From the NCBI GenBank assembly GCA_020633075.1, contig JACKEI010000001.1, forward strand, positions 620,001 to 684,000: 64,000 nt of DNA. The letters are read 5' to 3'. The DNA comes from Sandaracinaceae bacterium (GTDB lineage Bacteria; Myxococcota_A; Polyangia; Polyangiales; Houyiibacteriaceae). The translations under genes were made by a program, and so were the position numbers. The notes under the pieces are model-generated. The model made no database searches and was not told the DNA's origin. It saw nothing but the letters and a program-made list of their open reading frames with translations. This document shows, one piece after another, positions 7,780 to 15,822 of this stretch (its first letter is position 1; each line of letters begins with the position of its first letter).

Positions 7780-9219
7780 ATGAAGCGTCGGTTTCGCTCC
7801 CTGCAGGCTACGGTCACGCTCGCTCTCTCGGCTCTGTTGGCGCTCATGGCGGTCGCTGTGGTCGAGCCGGGTCGGGCGCGCGCAAACTCGGAGCCGCCTA
7901 GCGTCCATGGCGCCCGCTACACCGGCACTGGCGGCCTCGGCGCTGCCTTCGTGGAAGGACCACCGTCCATCTTCCACAACCCGGCGGGGCTGCTCTCCAT
8001 CGACAAGTTCGAGCTGACCCTCGGCTTCACGACGCTGCTGGTGACGTACAACGCGCCCTTCGGCGGGTACGGCAGCGAGCAGGACAGCCCGCCGCTGATC
8101 GGGCCGCTGCCCTTCCTCGGTGCGGGCTTCCGAGTCGCGGACGACTGGGTGCTGGGCGTCAGCCTCTACATCTCGGTTGGCTTCGGCGGCAACTTCAACA
8201 ACATCGGGGTGCTGACCGAGGGGGCCCGCGTAACGCGTGACTCGGAGGGCAACGTCATCTCGGTGGACGGGACGCAGGACCCGTTCGTGCCGGACGAGCC
8301 CGTGGACCAGTCGGTTCAGCTGTTCATCGCGGAGCTGGCGATCCCCGTGGCCTGGGAGCCCATCGAGGGGCTGCGCCTGGCGGCTGCTCTGCGCATCCCC
8401 TACGGCAACTTCAGGGCCGTTGCGTACCAGGACATTGTGGGCACCTGGGGCCCCGCCGAGCAGACGGTGGCGGGCTTCGGGACGCCGGGTGTGTTCCTCG
8501 GTGTGCAGTACGACATCAGCGACGTGGTGACCATCGGCGCCGCGTACCGCAGCAAGGTGCGCGTCCACATGTCGGGTCGCGTGAACCTACCGGAAGGCCT
8601 CGGTTCCATCGGCGGCGGCGCCGCTGCGAACTTGGCGGCGGAGACAGACTGGTTCGTGCCCCACATGATCCGCGCGGGCGTCGCGTTCCACCTCATGGAG
8701 CGCCGCCTCATGCTCTCGGTGGAGGGTCGCGTCCAGCTGCACGCCAGCGCCAACCGCAACCTCACCTTCGCTCTCGAGAACGACCGCGAGGGCATGGAGG
8801 GTGGGGTGGCACCCACGGTGTGGCGTCTCGCGCAGGCGACCGGCCTCGACGCGTTCGTCAGCAACTTCGAGTGGAAGAACGTCTACCTGCTCGGCGCCGC
8901 CGCGGAGTACGAGATCACGGAGAACTTCCGTTGGCGCTTCGCCACCACGTGGGGCATCAACGCGACCCCCACCACCACCGTCACGCCCTTCTCACCGCCG
9001 CCCTCGAACCGCTCGTGGCAGGTCGCGACGGGCTTCGGCGTGGACATCGGGCACCTGGTGCTGGACGTGGGCTTCGCGGCGGGCCTCGGACCGACGGCGG
9101 TCATCCCCACCGACGACCCGAACAACTGCGCGAACAACGACATCGTCAAGGGCGGCTGCAACGGCAACTACAGCATCAACTCCTGGTTCATGGGGTTGTC
9201 TGCGACCTACCGCCTCTGA
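7780..9219 (+). CDS. FadL/OmpP1/TodX-family outer-membrane transport protein
   Basis: Beta-barrel channel for hydrophobic compounds across the outer membrane. The 479-residue protein has a signal peptide (basic start MKRRFRSLQ, hydrophobic core, cleavage probably near ARANS). It then has the FadL hallmark plug segment SVHGARYTGTGGLGAAF...HNPAGL. The rest is amphipathic strands rich in aromatic and glycine residues, ending with a strand that finishes in LSATYRL. It follows the catabolic operon in the same direction and probably admits its substrate, as TodX does for aromatics and FadL for fatty acids. Confidence 0.88.
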   Translation: MKRRFRSLQATVTLALSALLALMAVAVVEPGRARANSEPPSVHGARYTGTGGLGAAFVEGPPSIFHNPAGLLSIDKFELTLGFTTLLVTYNAPFGGYGSEQDSPPLIGPLPFLGAGFRVADDWVLGVSLYISVGFGGNFNNIGVLTEGARVTRDSEGNVISVDGTQDPFVPDEPVDQSVQLFIAELAIPVAWEPIEGLRLAAALRIPYGNFRAVAYQDIVGTWGPAEQTVAGFGTPGVFLGVQYDISDVVTIGAAYRSKVRVHMSGRVNLPEGLGSIGGGAAANLAAETDWFVPHMIRAGVAFHLMERRLMLSVEGRVQLHASANRNLTFALENDREGMEGGVAPTVWRLAQATGLDAFVSNFEWKNVYLLGAAAEYEITENFRWRFATTWGINATPTTTVTPFSPPPSNRSWQVATGFGVDIGHLVLDVGFAAGLGPTAVIPTDDPNNCANNDIVKGGCNGNYSINSWFMGLSATYRL

Positions 9220-9235
9220 GCGAGACTCGCGCGTC

Positions 9236-9264
9236 CGCCCTCGGCCACACTGCGGCTGAGGGCG
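9236..9264. terminator. bidirectional hairpin between converging genes
   Basis: Stem CGCCCTC / GAGGGCG, extended by GCC/GGC after one mismatch, between the ends of the fadL-like gene and the malic enzyme gene. There is no clear T-run on either strand, but the position between convergent stops fits a transcription end. Confidence 0.45.
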
Positions 9265-9280
9265 TGACGCAGGCGAGGGC

Positions 9281-11014
9281 TCAGTGCCGCCCCTTCACGA
9301 ACGGCTGGTACTCTGCCTTCCACGAGCGCTCGGCGACGAAGCCCTTCACGTCCTCCGGGATGTCGTCGCGCATGGCGACGCCGTCGGTCTGAGCTTGCCG
9401 GATGACCGCCTCGGCGACGATCAACGAGGTCTGACGCAGGTCGCTGATGGGTGGGTAGATCAGACCGCCCTCCACGTAGCGAGCGATGGTGTACTCCGCG
9501 AGGGACTCGGCGGCCGCCATGACCATGTTGTCCGTGATCTTCTTGGCGTCGCTGAGGATGGCGCCGAACCCGAGGCCGGGGAAGATGAAGGCGTTGTTGC
9601 CCTGGCCGATGGGGTGCGTGACGCCGTCCATCGGGACGGGGTCGAAGGGGCTGCCCGTGGCCACGATGGCGCGCCCCTCGGTCCAGTGCAGGATGTCCAC
9701 CGGCTCCGCTTCGCACGAGCTCGTGGGGTTGCTGAGCGGGAAGATGATGGGCCGCTCGTGGTTGGCGCCCATGGCGCGCACGATGGCCTCGTCGAAGGCC
9801 TTCGGGCGCCCGGAGAGGCCCAGCAGCACGGTGGCCTTGGACTCTCGGATGGTCTCGAGCAGGTCGGGGGAGTCGCCCTTGTACGTCCAGCCGGCGAGGT
9901 CCTCGGGGCTCTGCGCGTAGTCGTGCTTGTAGTCCTCCATGCGCGCGCGGCCGCGCAGCAGGAGCCCGCCGCTGTCCAGCACCAGCACGCGTCGGCGCGC
10001 TTCGTCCGGGCTGAGCCCGGCGCGCTCGAGGCCGCGGCGGATGGCCCACGCCACGCCCACGCCGCCTGCGCCGGCGCCGTGGATGACCACGGTCTGGTCC
10101 GCGATGGACTCCTTCTTGAGGCTACAGGCGCTCAGCACGCCCGCGAGCGCGACGGCGCCCGTGCCCTGGATGTCGTCGTTGAACGAGGGCACCTCGTCGC
10201 GGTAGCGCTCCAGCACCATGAACGCGCTGTCTTTGCTGAGGTCTTCCCACTGGATGACCGCGTTGGGCCAGCGCGACTTCACGGCGGCCACGAACTGGTC
10301 GAAGAACTTGAGGTACTCCTCACCGCGCAGGCGCTTCTGGCGCACGCCCAGGTAGTCCGGGTCGTTGATCAGGTCCAGGCGCTCCGTCCCCACGTCCAAG
10401 CACACCGGCATGGTGTGGAAGGGGCTCACGCCGCCGCCCACCGTGTAGAGCGCCAGCTTGCCGATGGGAATCGCGAGGCCGCCGTAGCCCTGGTCCCCGA
10501 TGCCGAGGATGGCGGACGCGTCGGTCGCGACGATCATGCGCACGTCTTCCATCGGGTAGCAGTTGAGCGCCGGGATGGCGCGGTCGATGTTCAGCGGCGA
10601 CAGGGAGATGCCGCGCGGGTTCTGGTACAGCGCGCTGAACTGCTGCACGGCCATGCCCACCGTGGGCGTGTACACGATGGGCAGCATCTCCTCGAGGTGC
10701 TCCTCCATCAGGCGGTAGAAGAGGATCTCCTGCCGCTCCTGCAGCGAGCGCAGGTACTGGTACTTCTCGATGTCGTCCTCGATCTGCTGGTAGCCCTTGT
10801 ACACGCGGGTCACCTGCTGCTCGATGGTGTTGACCTGTGGCGGCAGGAGCCCGTCGAGCCGCAGCGCGACCCGCTCTTCGTGGCTGAACGCCGTGCCCTT
10901 GTTGCAGAGCACGAGACGCAGGAGGGCGATACCGTCTTGGTACACCTCCATGTAGTTGCGTCCCTGGTCGTCCTTCTTGAGATCAAAGAGCGGGCTGATG
11001 CGCTTGCGTGCCAT
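9281..11014 (-). CDS. maeA: malate dehydrogenase (oxaloacetate-decarboxylating), malic enzyme
   Basis: Decarboxylates malate to pyruvate with NAD(P)+ reduction. The 577-residue length is that of the large (eukaryote-like/MaeA) class. Seen are the catalytic tyrosine loop IVYTPTVGMAV (Tyr115), the lysine region GLAIPIGKLALYTVGGG, the metal site FNDDIQGTGAVAL and the dinucleotide loop HGAGAGGVGVAWA. Start ATG gives the typical RKRISPLFDLKKD N-terminus. NAD preference is assumed from class, not shown. It lies upstream of and parallel to nothing obvious; leuB reads toward it from the same strand. Confidence 0.94.
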   Translation of the reverse strand: MARKRISPLFDLKKDDQGRNYMEVYQDGIALLRLVLCNKGTAFSHEERVALRLDGLLPPQVNTIEQQVTRVYKGYQQIEDDIEKYQYLRSLQERQEILFYRLMEEHLEEMLPIVYTPTVGMAVQQFSALYQNPRGISLSPLNIDRAIPALNCYPMEDVRMIVATDASAILGIGDQGYGGLAIPIGKLALYTVGGGVSPFHTMPVCLDVGTERLDLINDPDYLGVRQKRLRGEEYLKFFDQFVAAVKSRWPNAVIQWEDLSKDSAFMVLERYRDEVPSFNDDIQGTGAVALAGVLSACSLKKESIADQTVVIHGAGAGGVGVAWAIRRGLERAGLSPDEARRRVLVLDSGGLLLRGRARMEDYKHDYAQSPEDLAGWTYKGDSPDLLETIRESKATVLLGLSGRPKAFDEAIVRAMGANHERPIIFPLSNPTSSCEAEPVDILHWTEGRAIVATGSPFDPVPMDGVTHPIGQGNNAFIFPGLGFGAILSDAKKITDNMVMAAAESLAEYTIARYVEGGLIYPPISDLRQTSLIVAEAVIRQAQTDGVAMRDDIPEDVKGFVAERSWKAEYQPFVKGRH

Positions 11015-11055
11015 GCGGAGGGGGTCTCTCTATCCGGTCAGGAGGGGGTCGACGG

Positions 11056-12135
11056 TCAGTGCTTCTTGATGCGGGCGCAGATAGCTTCGCCCATTGCGGT
11101 GGTCCCGAGGGACTTTTCACCGCCGCCGAGGTCCCCCGTGCGGAGGCCGTCGTCGAGCGCTTGCTGCACGGCGGCTTCGATCGCCAGGGCCTCGGTGTCG
11201 AGGTCCAGGCTGTGCCGCAGCAGCATGGCCGCGCTGAGGATGGTGCCGAGCGGGTTGGCGATACCCTTGCCCGCGATGTCGGGCGCGGAGCCGTGGATGG
11301 GCTCGTAGACGCCCAGCTTGGTCTCCCCGAGCGACGCGCTCGGCAGCAGGCCCAGCGAGCCAGTGAGCACGGCGCCCTCGTCGCTCAAGATGTCGCCGAA
11401 CATGTTGCCGGCGACGATGACGTCGAAGTCCCCGGGGTTGGTCACGAGACGCATGGCGGCCGAGTCCACCAGCTGGTGCACGAGCGTGATGTCCGGGTTT
11501 TCGGCGCCGACCTCGGTCGCCACCTGGCGCCAGACCTGCATGGTGGCCAGCACGTTGGCCTTGTCGATGCTGGTGACGTGCTTGCGCGGGCGCTTGCGCG
11601 CGATCTCCATGGCCAGCGACACGATGCGACGGATCTCGCTCTCGCGGTAGACCATGGTGTCGAAGCCGCGGCGCTCACCGTCCACCACGTCCTTGCCCTT
11701 GGGCTGTCCGAAGTAGATGCCGCCCGTCAGCTCGCGCACGAAGAGCAGGTCCACGTTGGCGAGGCGCTCGGCCTTCAGCGGGGAGGCCGCCTCGAGCCCG
11801 CGGAAGAGCTTGACGGGGCGGATGTTGGCGAAGAGCCCGAGGGCCTTGCGCATGGCGAGCAAGCCACGCTCGGGGCGGTCAGCGGCGTTGGGGTCGTCCC
11901 ACTTCGGTCCGCCCACGGCGCCGAGCAAGATGGCGTCGGCCTGCTGACACGCTTCCAGCGTGGCGTCGGGGAAGGCGTTGCCGGTCTCGTCGATGGCGAT
12001 GCCGCCGAGCAGGGCCTCGCGGTACGTGAACTGGTGGTCGAAGGTGGAGGCCACCGTGTCGAGCACGAGGCGGGTAGCGCTGACGATCTCGGGGCCGATT
12101 CCGTCGCCGGGGAGGGTAGTGATCTTGGCTTGCAT
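11056..12135 (-). CDS. leuB: 3-isopropylmalate dehydrogenase
   Basis: Leucine biosynthesis enzyme oxidising and decarboxylating 3-isopropylmalate with NAD+. The 359-residue protein has the family start TTLPGDGIGPEIV, the LLGAVGGPKWDD segment, and the substrate-recognition ANIRPVKLF and RELTGGIYFGQ motifs. It also has the metal-binding Asp cluster around NMFGDILSDEGAVLTGSLGLLPSASL and the NAD loop EPIHGSAPDIAG. No leuA, leuC or leuD is adjacent in this window, so the leucine genes are split. It is transcribed toward maeA with a 41-base gap; co-transcription is possible. Confidence 0.95.
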   Translation of the reverse strand: MQAKITTLPGDGIGPEIVSATRLVLDTVASTFDHQFTYREALLGGIAIDETGNAFPDATLEACQQADAILLGAVGGPKWDDPNAADRPERGLLAMRKALGLFANIRPVKLFRGLEAASPLKAERLANVDLLFVRELTGGIYFGQPKGKDVVDGERRGFDTMVYRESEIRRIVSLAMEIARKRPRKHVTSIDKANVLATMQVWRQVATEVGAENPDITLVHQLVDSAAMRLVTNPGDFDVIVAGNMFGDILSDEGAVLTGSLGLLPSASLGETKLGVYEPIHGSAPDIAGKGIANPLGTILSAAMLLRHSLDLDTEALAIEAAVQQALDDGLRTGDLGGGEKSLGTTAMGEAICARIKKH

Positions 12136-12291
12136 GATTCCGTGTTGCTCTTCGCGAGGTCGCGACCCACCGCAGCGGCCGGGTCAGGTCGCGAGTGATA
12201 GCAGCCAATGCGCGCGAGGGCGACCTGTCGGGGCACGCCACTTGGTGCGCCGACCGGAAATGACACGGGGGCTTTCCAGAGCCGTCTGGCG

Positions 12292-12320
12292 TTGCCGGCG
12301 CCCCCAAGCGGTGATAGAAA
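12292..12320 (+). promoter_or_regulatory. candidate sigma-70 promoter for the TPR/PEGA gene
   Basis: TTGCCG, a 17-base spacer and TAGAAA. A start about 7 bases downstream of the -10 would fall at or just before the ATG at 12329. There is no Shine-Dalgarno sequence before that ATG, so a leaderless transcript is possible. Confidence 0.45.
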
Positions 12321-12328
12321 ATTCCGCG

Positions 12329-13249
12329 ATGGCGCATATTCCGTCCAAGCCCGCAGGGGTGAGGCAGACACGACTTGGGCGCGCTTTGGCGGCCTCTCTC
12401 ACCGCGTTCACGCTATTGATCCAGATCAACGGCATCGCTCTGGCGCAGCTACCGGACGCTCGCGTGCTCTTCGAGCAAGGGCGCGCCGCGTACGCCGCAG
12501 GTCGCTACGCAGAAGCGCGGGATGCCTGGGTGCAGGCCTACGAGGCCAGCGGGCACGCGGACCTCCTCTACAACGTCGCACAGGCGTACCGCGGTCTTGG
12601 CCAGCCGGTCCGCGAACTGGACTACCTCGAGCGCTTCGTCGCTGCGGTGCCCATCACCCACGAGAGCCGCGCGCTCGCACAGTCGCGCGTGGAGGCGCTG
12701 CAGGCACGTATCGCTGATACCCACATCGTCTTGCGTGAGGTGCCCGCCGACGCCGACGTGCTGTTGGACGGCGCGGTCGTCGCCGGTCGTGGCACCGAGC
12801 GAACGCTGGACGTCTCGCCAGGTGCGCACCAGGTGTTGGTTGCCCGCGACGGCTACCTCCCATTTCAAGCCAGCGTGGACGCACCCGCCGGGCGCACCAC
12901 GGAGGTCACCGTGCGCCTCGCGGAGCGGCCCACGGTCAGGGCGCATCACGCCGACACCGTCACGCGCGGCGCCTGGGTCGCGGGCGGCGTGTTGCTGGTG
13001 GCGGGCGCGGTCAGCGGCGGAGTCGCGTACGGGCGGGCCGGGGGTACCGTGCGTGGCACCGCGCGTGCCGAGCGCCTGCAGCGCGTGGGTTACGCCGCAG
13101 ACGCCATGATGGGCGTGGGCGTCCTCATGGGCGTCGTCGGGTTGGTGCGCTACCTGCGGAGCGACGGTGACGTCCCGAGCGACGCGCCTGCGGTCAGTGT
13201 CGGTGTCGGGCGCGAGGCCATCTCGCTCCAGGTTCGAGGAGCGTTCTGA
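12329..13249 (+). CDS. exported TPR and PEGA-domain protein
   Basis: A 306-residue protein with an N-terminal signal or anchor (to about residue 40, ending ALAQ). TPR-like helices follow (about 41-110: LFEQGRAAYAAGRYAEARDAW, YNVAQAYRGLG). A PEGA-type beta domain spans about 130-196 (LREVPADADVLLDGAVV, LDVSPGAHQVLV). Two hydrophobic stretches with glycine-rich linkers sit near 215-235 and 255-275. TPR-plus-PEGA proteins are frequent in Myxococcota, usually as periplasmic or envelope scaffold proteins; no enzymatic function is implied. Its stop is directly followed by the next ATG, so the two form an operon. Confidence 0.85.
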   Translation: MAHIPSKPAGVRQTRLGRALAASLTAFTLLIQINGIALAQLPDARVLFEQGRAAYAAGRYAEARDAWVQAYEASGHADLLYNVAQAYRGLGQPVRELDYLERFVAAVPITHESRALAQSRVEALQARIADTHIVLREVPADADVLLDGAVVAGRGTERTLDVSPGAHQVLVARDGYLPFQASVDAPAGRTTEVTVRLAERPTVRAHHADTVTRGAWVAGGVLLVAGAVSGGVAYGRAGGTVRGTARAERLQRVGYAADAMMGVGVLMGVVGLVRYLRSDGDVPSDAPAVSVGVGREAISLQVRGAF

Positions 13250-14563
13250 ATGGCATTCCCCTCTAGCTTCCGTTGGGCCGGCGTGGCCCTCGTCTTCTTC
13301 ACGGGGTGCAGCGTGCTGGTCGACGCGCGCTTCGACGACCCCGGCCAGGGGCCACTGTGCGCCGGCGCGGCAGACGCGACCCCCTGCTCACCAGCGGGAG
13401 TGAGCGGCGAATTCATCTGCGTGGCCGAGTCCTGCCGGTCTTCGGCCTGCGGGGATGGGTTCGTGGACGAGCGTCGCCTCGAGCTGTGCGACGACGGCAA
13501 CATGGTGAGCGGGGACGGCTGCGAACCCTTCGACTGCATCCCGTCCTGCGAGGTGGACGCGGACTGCGACAACGGGCAGCCATGTGACGGCGTCGAGCGT
13601 TGCGCCTCGGGGGCATGTGTGGCGAGCGCCCGTCTGGACGATGGGGAGCCTTGTGGTTCGGAGCTGGCATGTCGAGGAGGGGTCTGCGCCAACGTGCTGT
13701 GCGGCAACATGACGGTGGACGCGCCCGAAGACTGCGATGACGGTGACACCATCAACGGTGACGGTTGCGAGAACGACTGCACGTTCACGTGCACGTCCGA
13801 CGACGACTGCGCGGTCATGGACGCCGACGTGTGCGACGGACGCGAGACCTGCAACCAGGTCAGCCACGTGTGCGTCGCCGGACAGCCGCTGGTGTGCAAC
13901 GACGGCAACCCCTGCACCGTCGACAGCTGTCATCCGGTCGATGGCTGCGTGATCGACCGGCGCGCCTTCGACGTCGACGGAGACGGCTACTTCGCCACCG
14001 CGTGTGGCGGCGACGACTGCGACGACCAAGTCGCGAGCACCAACCCGGGGGCGCCCGAGATCTGCGCCGACGGTGTGGACAACGACTGCGTGGGCGGCGA
14101 CGGAACCCAACCGAACAACTACTATCGGGACTGCGACCAGGATGGCTTTGCGCCTCTGGACGCGGTGCCCTTCTCCAGCTGCATGCCGCCGAGCGGCACG
14201 CCACAGGGATGCCCGCACGGCAGCTGGACCACTCGCACCCCGAACGCGCTGGCCAACGACTGCCGGGACGACCTCGCCATCGTCGCGCCCGGCGCCGGCT
14301 TCGCGGTCGCGCCCGTCGCCGGGGCCGCTGCGGCCGTGGACTTCGACTACAACTGCGATGGCGTCGAGGAGCGTGAGTACCCTCTCGCCCGCGACGCCTC
14401 GAGCGACTGCTCGGGAGCGGGCGTGCTCGGGTGCACGGGTGATGTCTACTGGGCAGGCACCACGGCGCCAGCGTGCGGTACTTCGGCGACGCTGAGCTTC
14501 TGCCGCTCGGGGCTCCTGAGCTGCTCGCGCGCCACCTCGACCGCCAAGGTGGCCTGCCGCTGA
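13250..14563 (+). CDS. cysteine-rich lipoprotein with DUF4215-type and MopE-like repeats
   Basis: A 437-residue secreted lipoprotein with lipobox FFTGC (Cys20). The mature part has two copies of the pattern CGDG/CGN..(E)xCDDG(N/D)..GDGCE, known as the Myxococcus cysteine-rich repeat (DUF4215). A MopE-like metal-binding type motif, DGVDNDC, follows a DVDGDGYF calcium-loop-like segment. Many paired cysteines suggest disulfides outside the cytoplasm. It starts on the base after the upstream TPR/PEGA stop, so the two probably act in one envelope process. No enzymatic motif is visible. Confidence 0.85.
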   Translation: MAFPSSFRWAGVALVFFTGCSVLVDARFDDPGQGPLCAGAADATPCSPAGVSGEFICVAESCRSSACGDGFVDERRLELCDDGNMVSGDGCEPFDCIPSCEVDADCDNGQPCDGVERCASGACVASARLDDGEPCGSELACRGGVCANVLCGNMTVDAPEDCDDGDTINGDGCENDCTFTCTSDDDCAVMDADVCDGRETCNQVSHVCVAGQPLVCNDGNPCTVDSCHPVDGCVIDRRAFDVDGDGYFATACGGDDCDDQVASTNPGAPEICADGVDNDCVGGDGTQPNNYYRDCDQDGFAPLDAVPFSSCMPPSGTPQGCPHGSWTTRTPNALANDCRDDLAIVAPGAGFAVAPVAGAAAAVDFDYNCDGVEEREYPLARDASSDCSGAGVLGCTGDVYWAGTTAPACGTSATLSFCRSGLLSCSRATSTAKVACR

Positions 14564-14594
14564 GGGCGGCGCCGGGGCGAGACCCGCGTCGGCG

Positions 14595-15635
14595 CTACTC
14601 GCCCTGGGGCTGCGGCGCGACCGTCTCGAGGTAGGCCCACAGAGCGCGTCGCTCGGTCTCCGTCATCGCCTGGGCGTAGGGCTGGACGATCGTCATCGGG
14701 GGTCGCAGTGCGCTCCCGTCGGGTCGCACGCCCCGCCGCAGCGCGGCGTCGAAGTCCTCGAAGGTCCAGCCGGCCAGGCCGTCGGCGTGAGGGGTCAGGT
14801 TGGCGGCCGGCAGCCAGTCGGGGGGGCCTGCGGCGATCGGTCCCCCTTCCAGGTTCGCGCGGTGGCAGCCGGTGCAGATGGCGACGAGGTGCCTGCCGAA
14901 CTCGGCGGTGGGCTCGGTGGCCGGCGGCTCCACGATGTGGGCGGCCTGGTGGTCCGTGAGCAGGTCGGCCGAGAGGGGCAGCTTGCCGAACGCAGCTAGC
15001 AGCGTCCCGACAGGACCGAGGCGACTGGCGGCAACCTCGTTCTCGACAGGGGGCTGCGCTCTCAAAAAGGCGATGATGTCCGAGAGCTCGCGGTCGGACA
15101 TGCGCACGAAGTCCTCGGAGGGCATCATGGCGGGACGCCCGTCCGGCAGGATGCCGTGGCGCACGATGTGGTCCCAGTCGCTGACGTCGAAGTCCCGCGT
15201 CGGTCCGGCAGGCGTGAGGTTGGGCCCGAGGAGGCTCCCCATCGCGGGGTCGTCCACCATGACACCCCCGCTGAAGTCCTCGCGCCCGTGGCACTCACCG
15301 CACGCGTAGCGCGCCCCGACGAGGTGACGCCCGCGCTCGATGGCCCGCTCGAGGGCGAGGGCGTCGAGGTCCACACCCGCCAGCACGTCCGCCTCGGCGC
15401 CGGTCGCGTCCGGGGACGGCTCACCCGCCGCCGCACGCTCCGCCAGGCGCTCTTGACGCAGCGCCGAGAGCTCCGCCTCCGACAGGGGAAAGGGCACGGG
15501 GATGTCCACCTCGTGCGCGGTCAGCGTCCGCCCCAGCGAGGCGCTCACCGTGAGGCTAGCCCATCCGAACAGTCCACCACCCGCCACTACCAGGAGCAGC
15601 GCGACCACCCCCACGACCTTCAGTGCTCGCTTCAT
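14595..15635 (-). CDS. membrane-anchored diheme cytochrome c
   Basis: A 346-residue protein with an N-terminal transmembrane anchor (residues 7-30) and two cytochrome c modules. The heme motifs are CGECH (112-116) and CTGCH (254-258). Each is followed by a GPNLTP or AANLTP segment typical of the alcohol-dehydrogenase/fructose-dehydrogenase subunit II-like c-type cytochromes. Candidate Met ligands lie in RPAMMPSEDF and RPPMTIV. It faces the periplasm and probably passes electrons from a dehydrogenase to the respiratory chain, but no dehydrogenase gene is adjacent. It is convergent with the upstream lipoprotein gene. Confidence 0.88.
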   Translation of the reverse strand: MKRALKVVGVVALLLVVAGGGLFGWASLTVSASLGRTLTAHEVDIPVPFPLSEAELSALRQERLAERAAAGEPSPDATGAEADVLAGVDLDALALERAIERGRHLVGARYACGECHGREDFSGGVMVDDPAMGSLLGPNLTPAGPTRDFDVSDWDHIVRHGILPDGRPAMMPSEDFVRMSDRELSDIIAFLRAQPPVENEVAASRLGPVGTLLAAFGKLPLSADLLTDHQAAHIVEPPATEPTAEFGRHLVAICTGCHRANLEGGPIAAGPPDWLPAANLTPHADGLAGWTFEDFDAALRRGVRPDGSALRPPMTIVQPYAQAMTETERRALWAYLETVAPQPQGE

Positions 15636-15822
15636 GAATCCACCCTTCGGAAGGCGCGATCCTACGGTACTCCCGAGCCTCGGCGCTAGAGGCAGGAAGC
15701 CACGCCGAGCCAGGGCGGCCTGCGAATCCGCTCCCGATGGATTCGCGTATGAATGTCCCCTCTGGCTACCATTGGTTGTATCGTCCTAGCCGTTGCTCTT
15801 GCTCTTACTCTTGGAGGTTCCC

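Noticed and set aside
9284..11308. 674-codon plus-strand frame opposite malic enzyme
   Set aside because: Shadow frame; all malic-enzyme motifs are on the minus strand.
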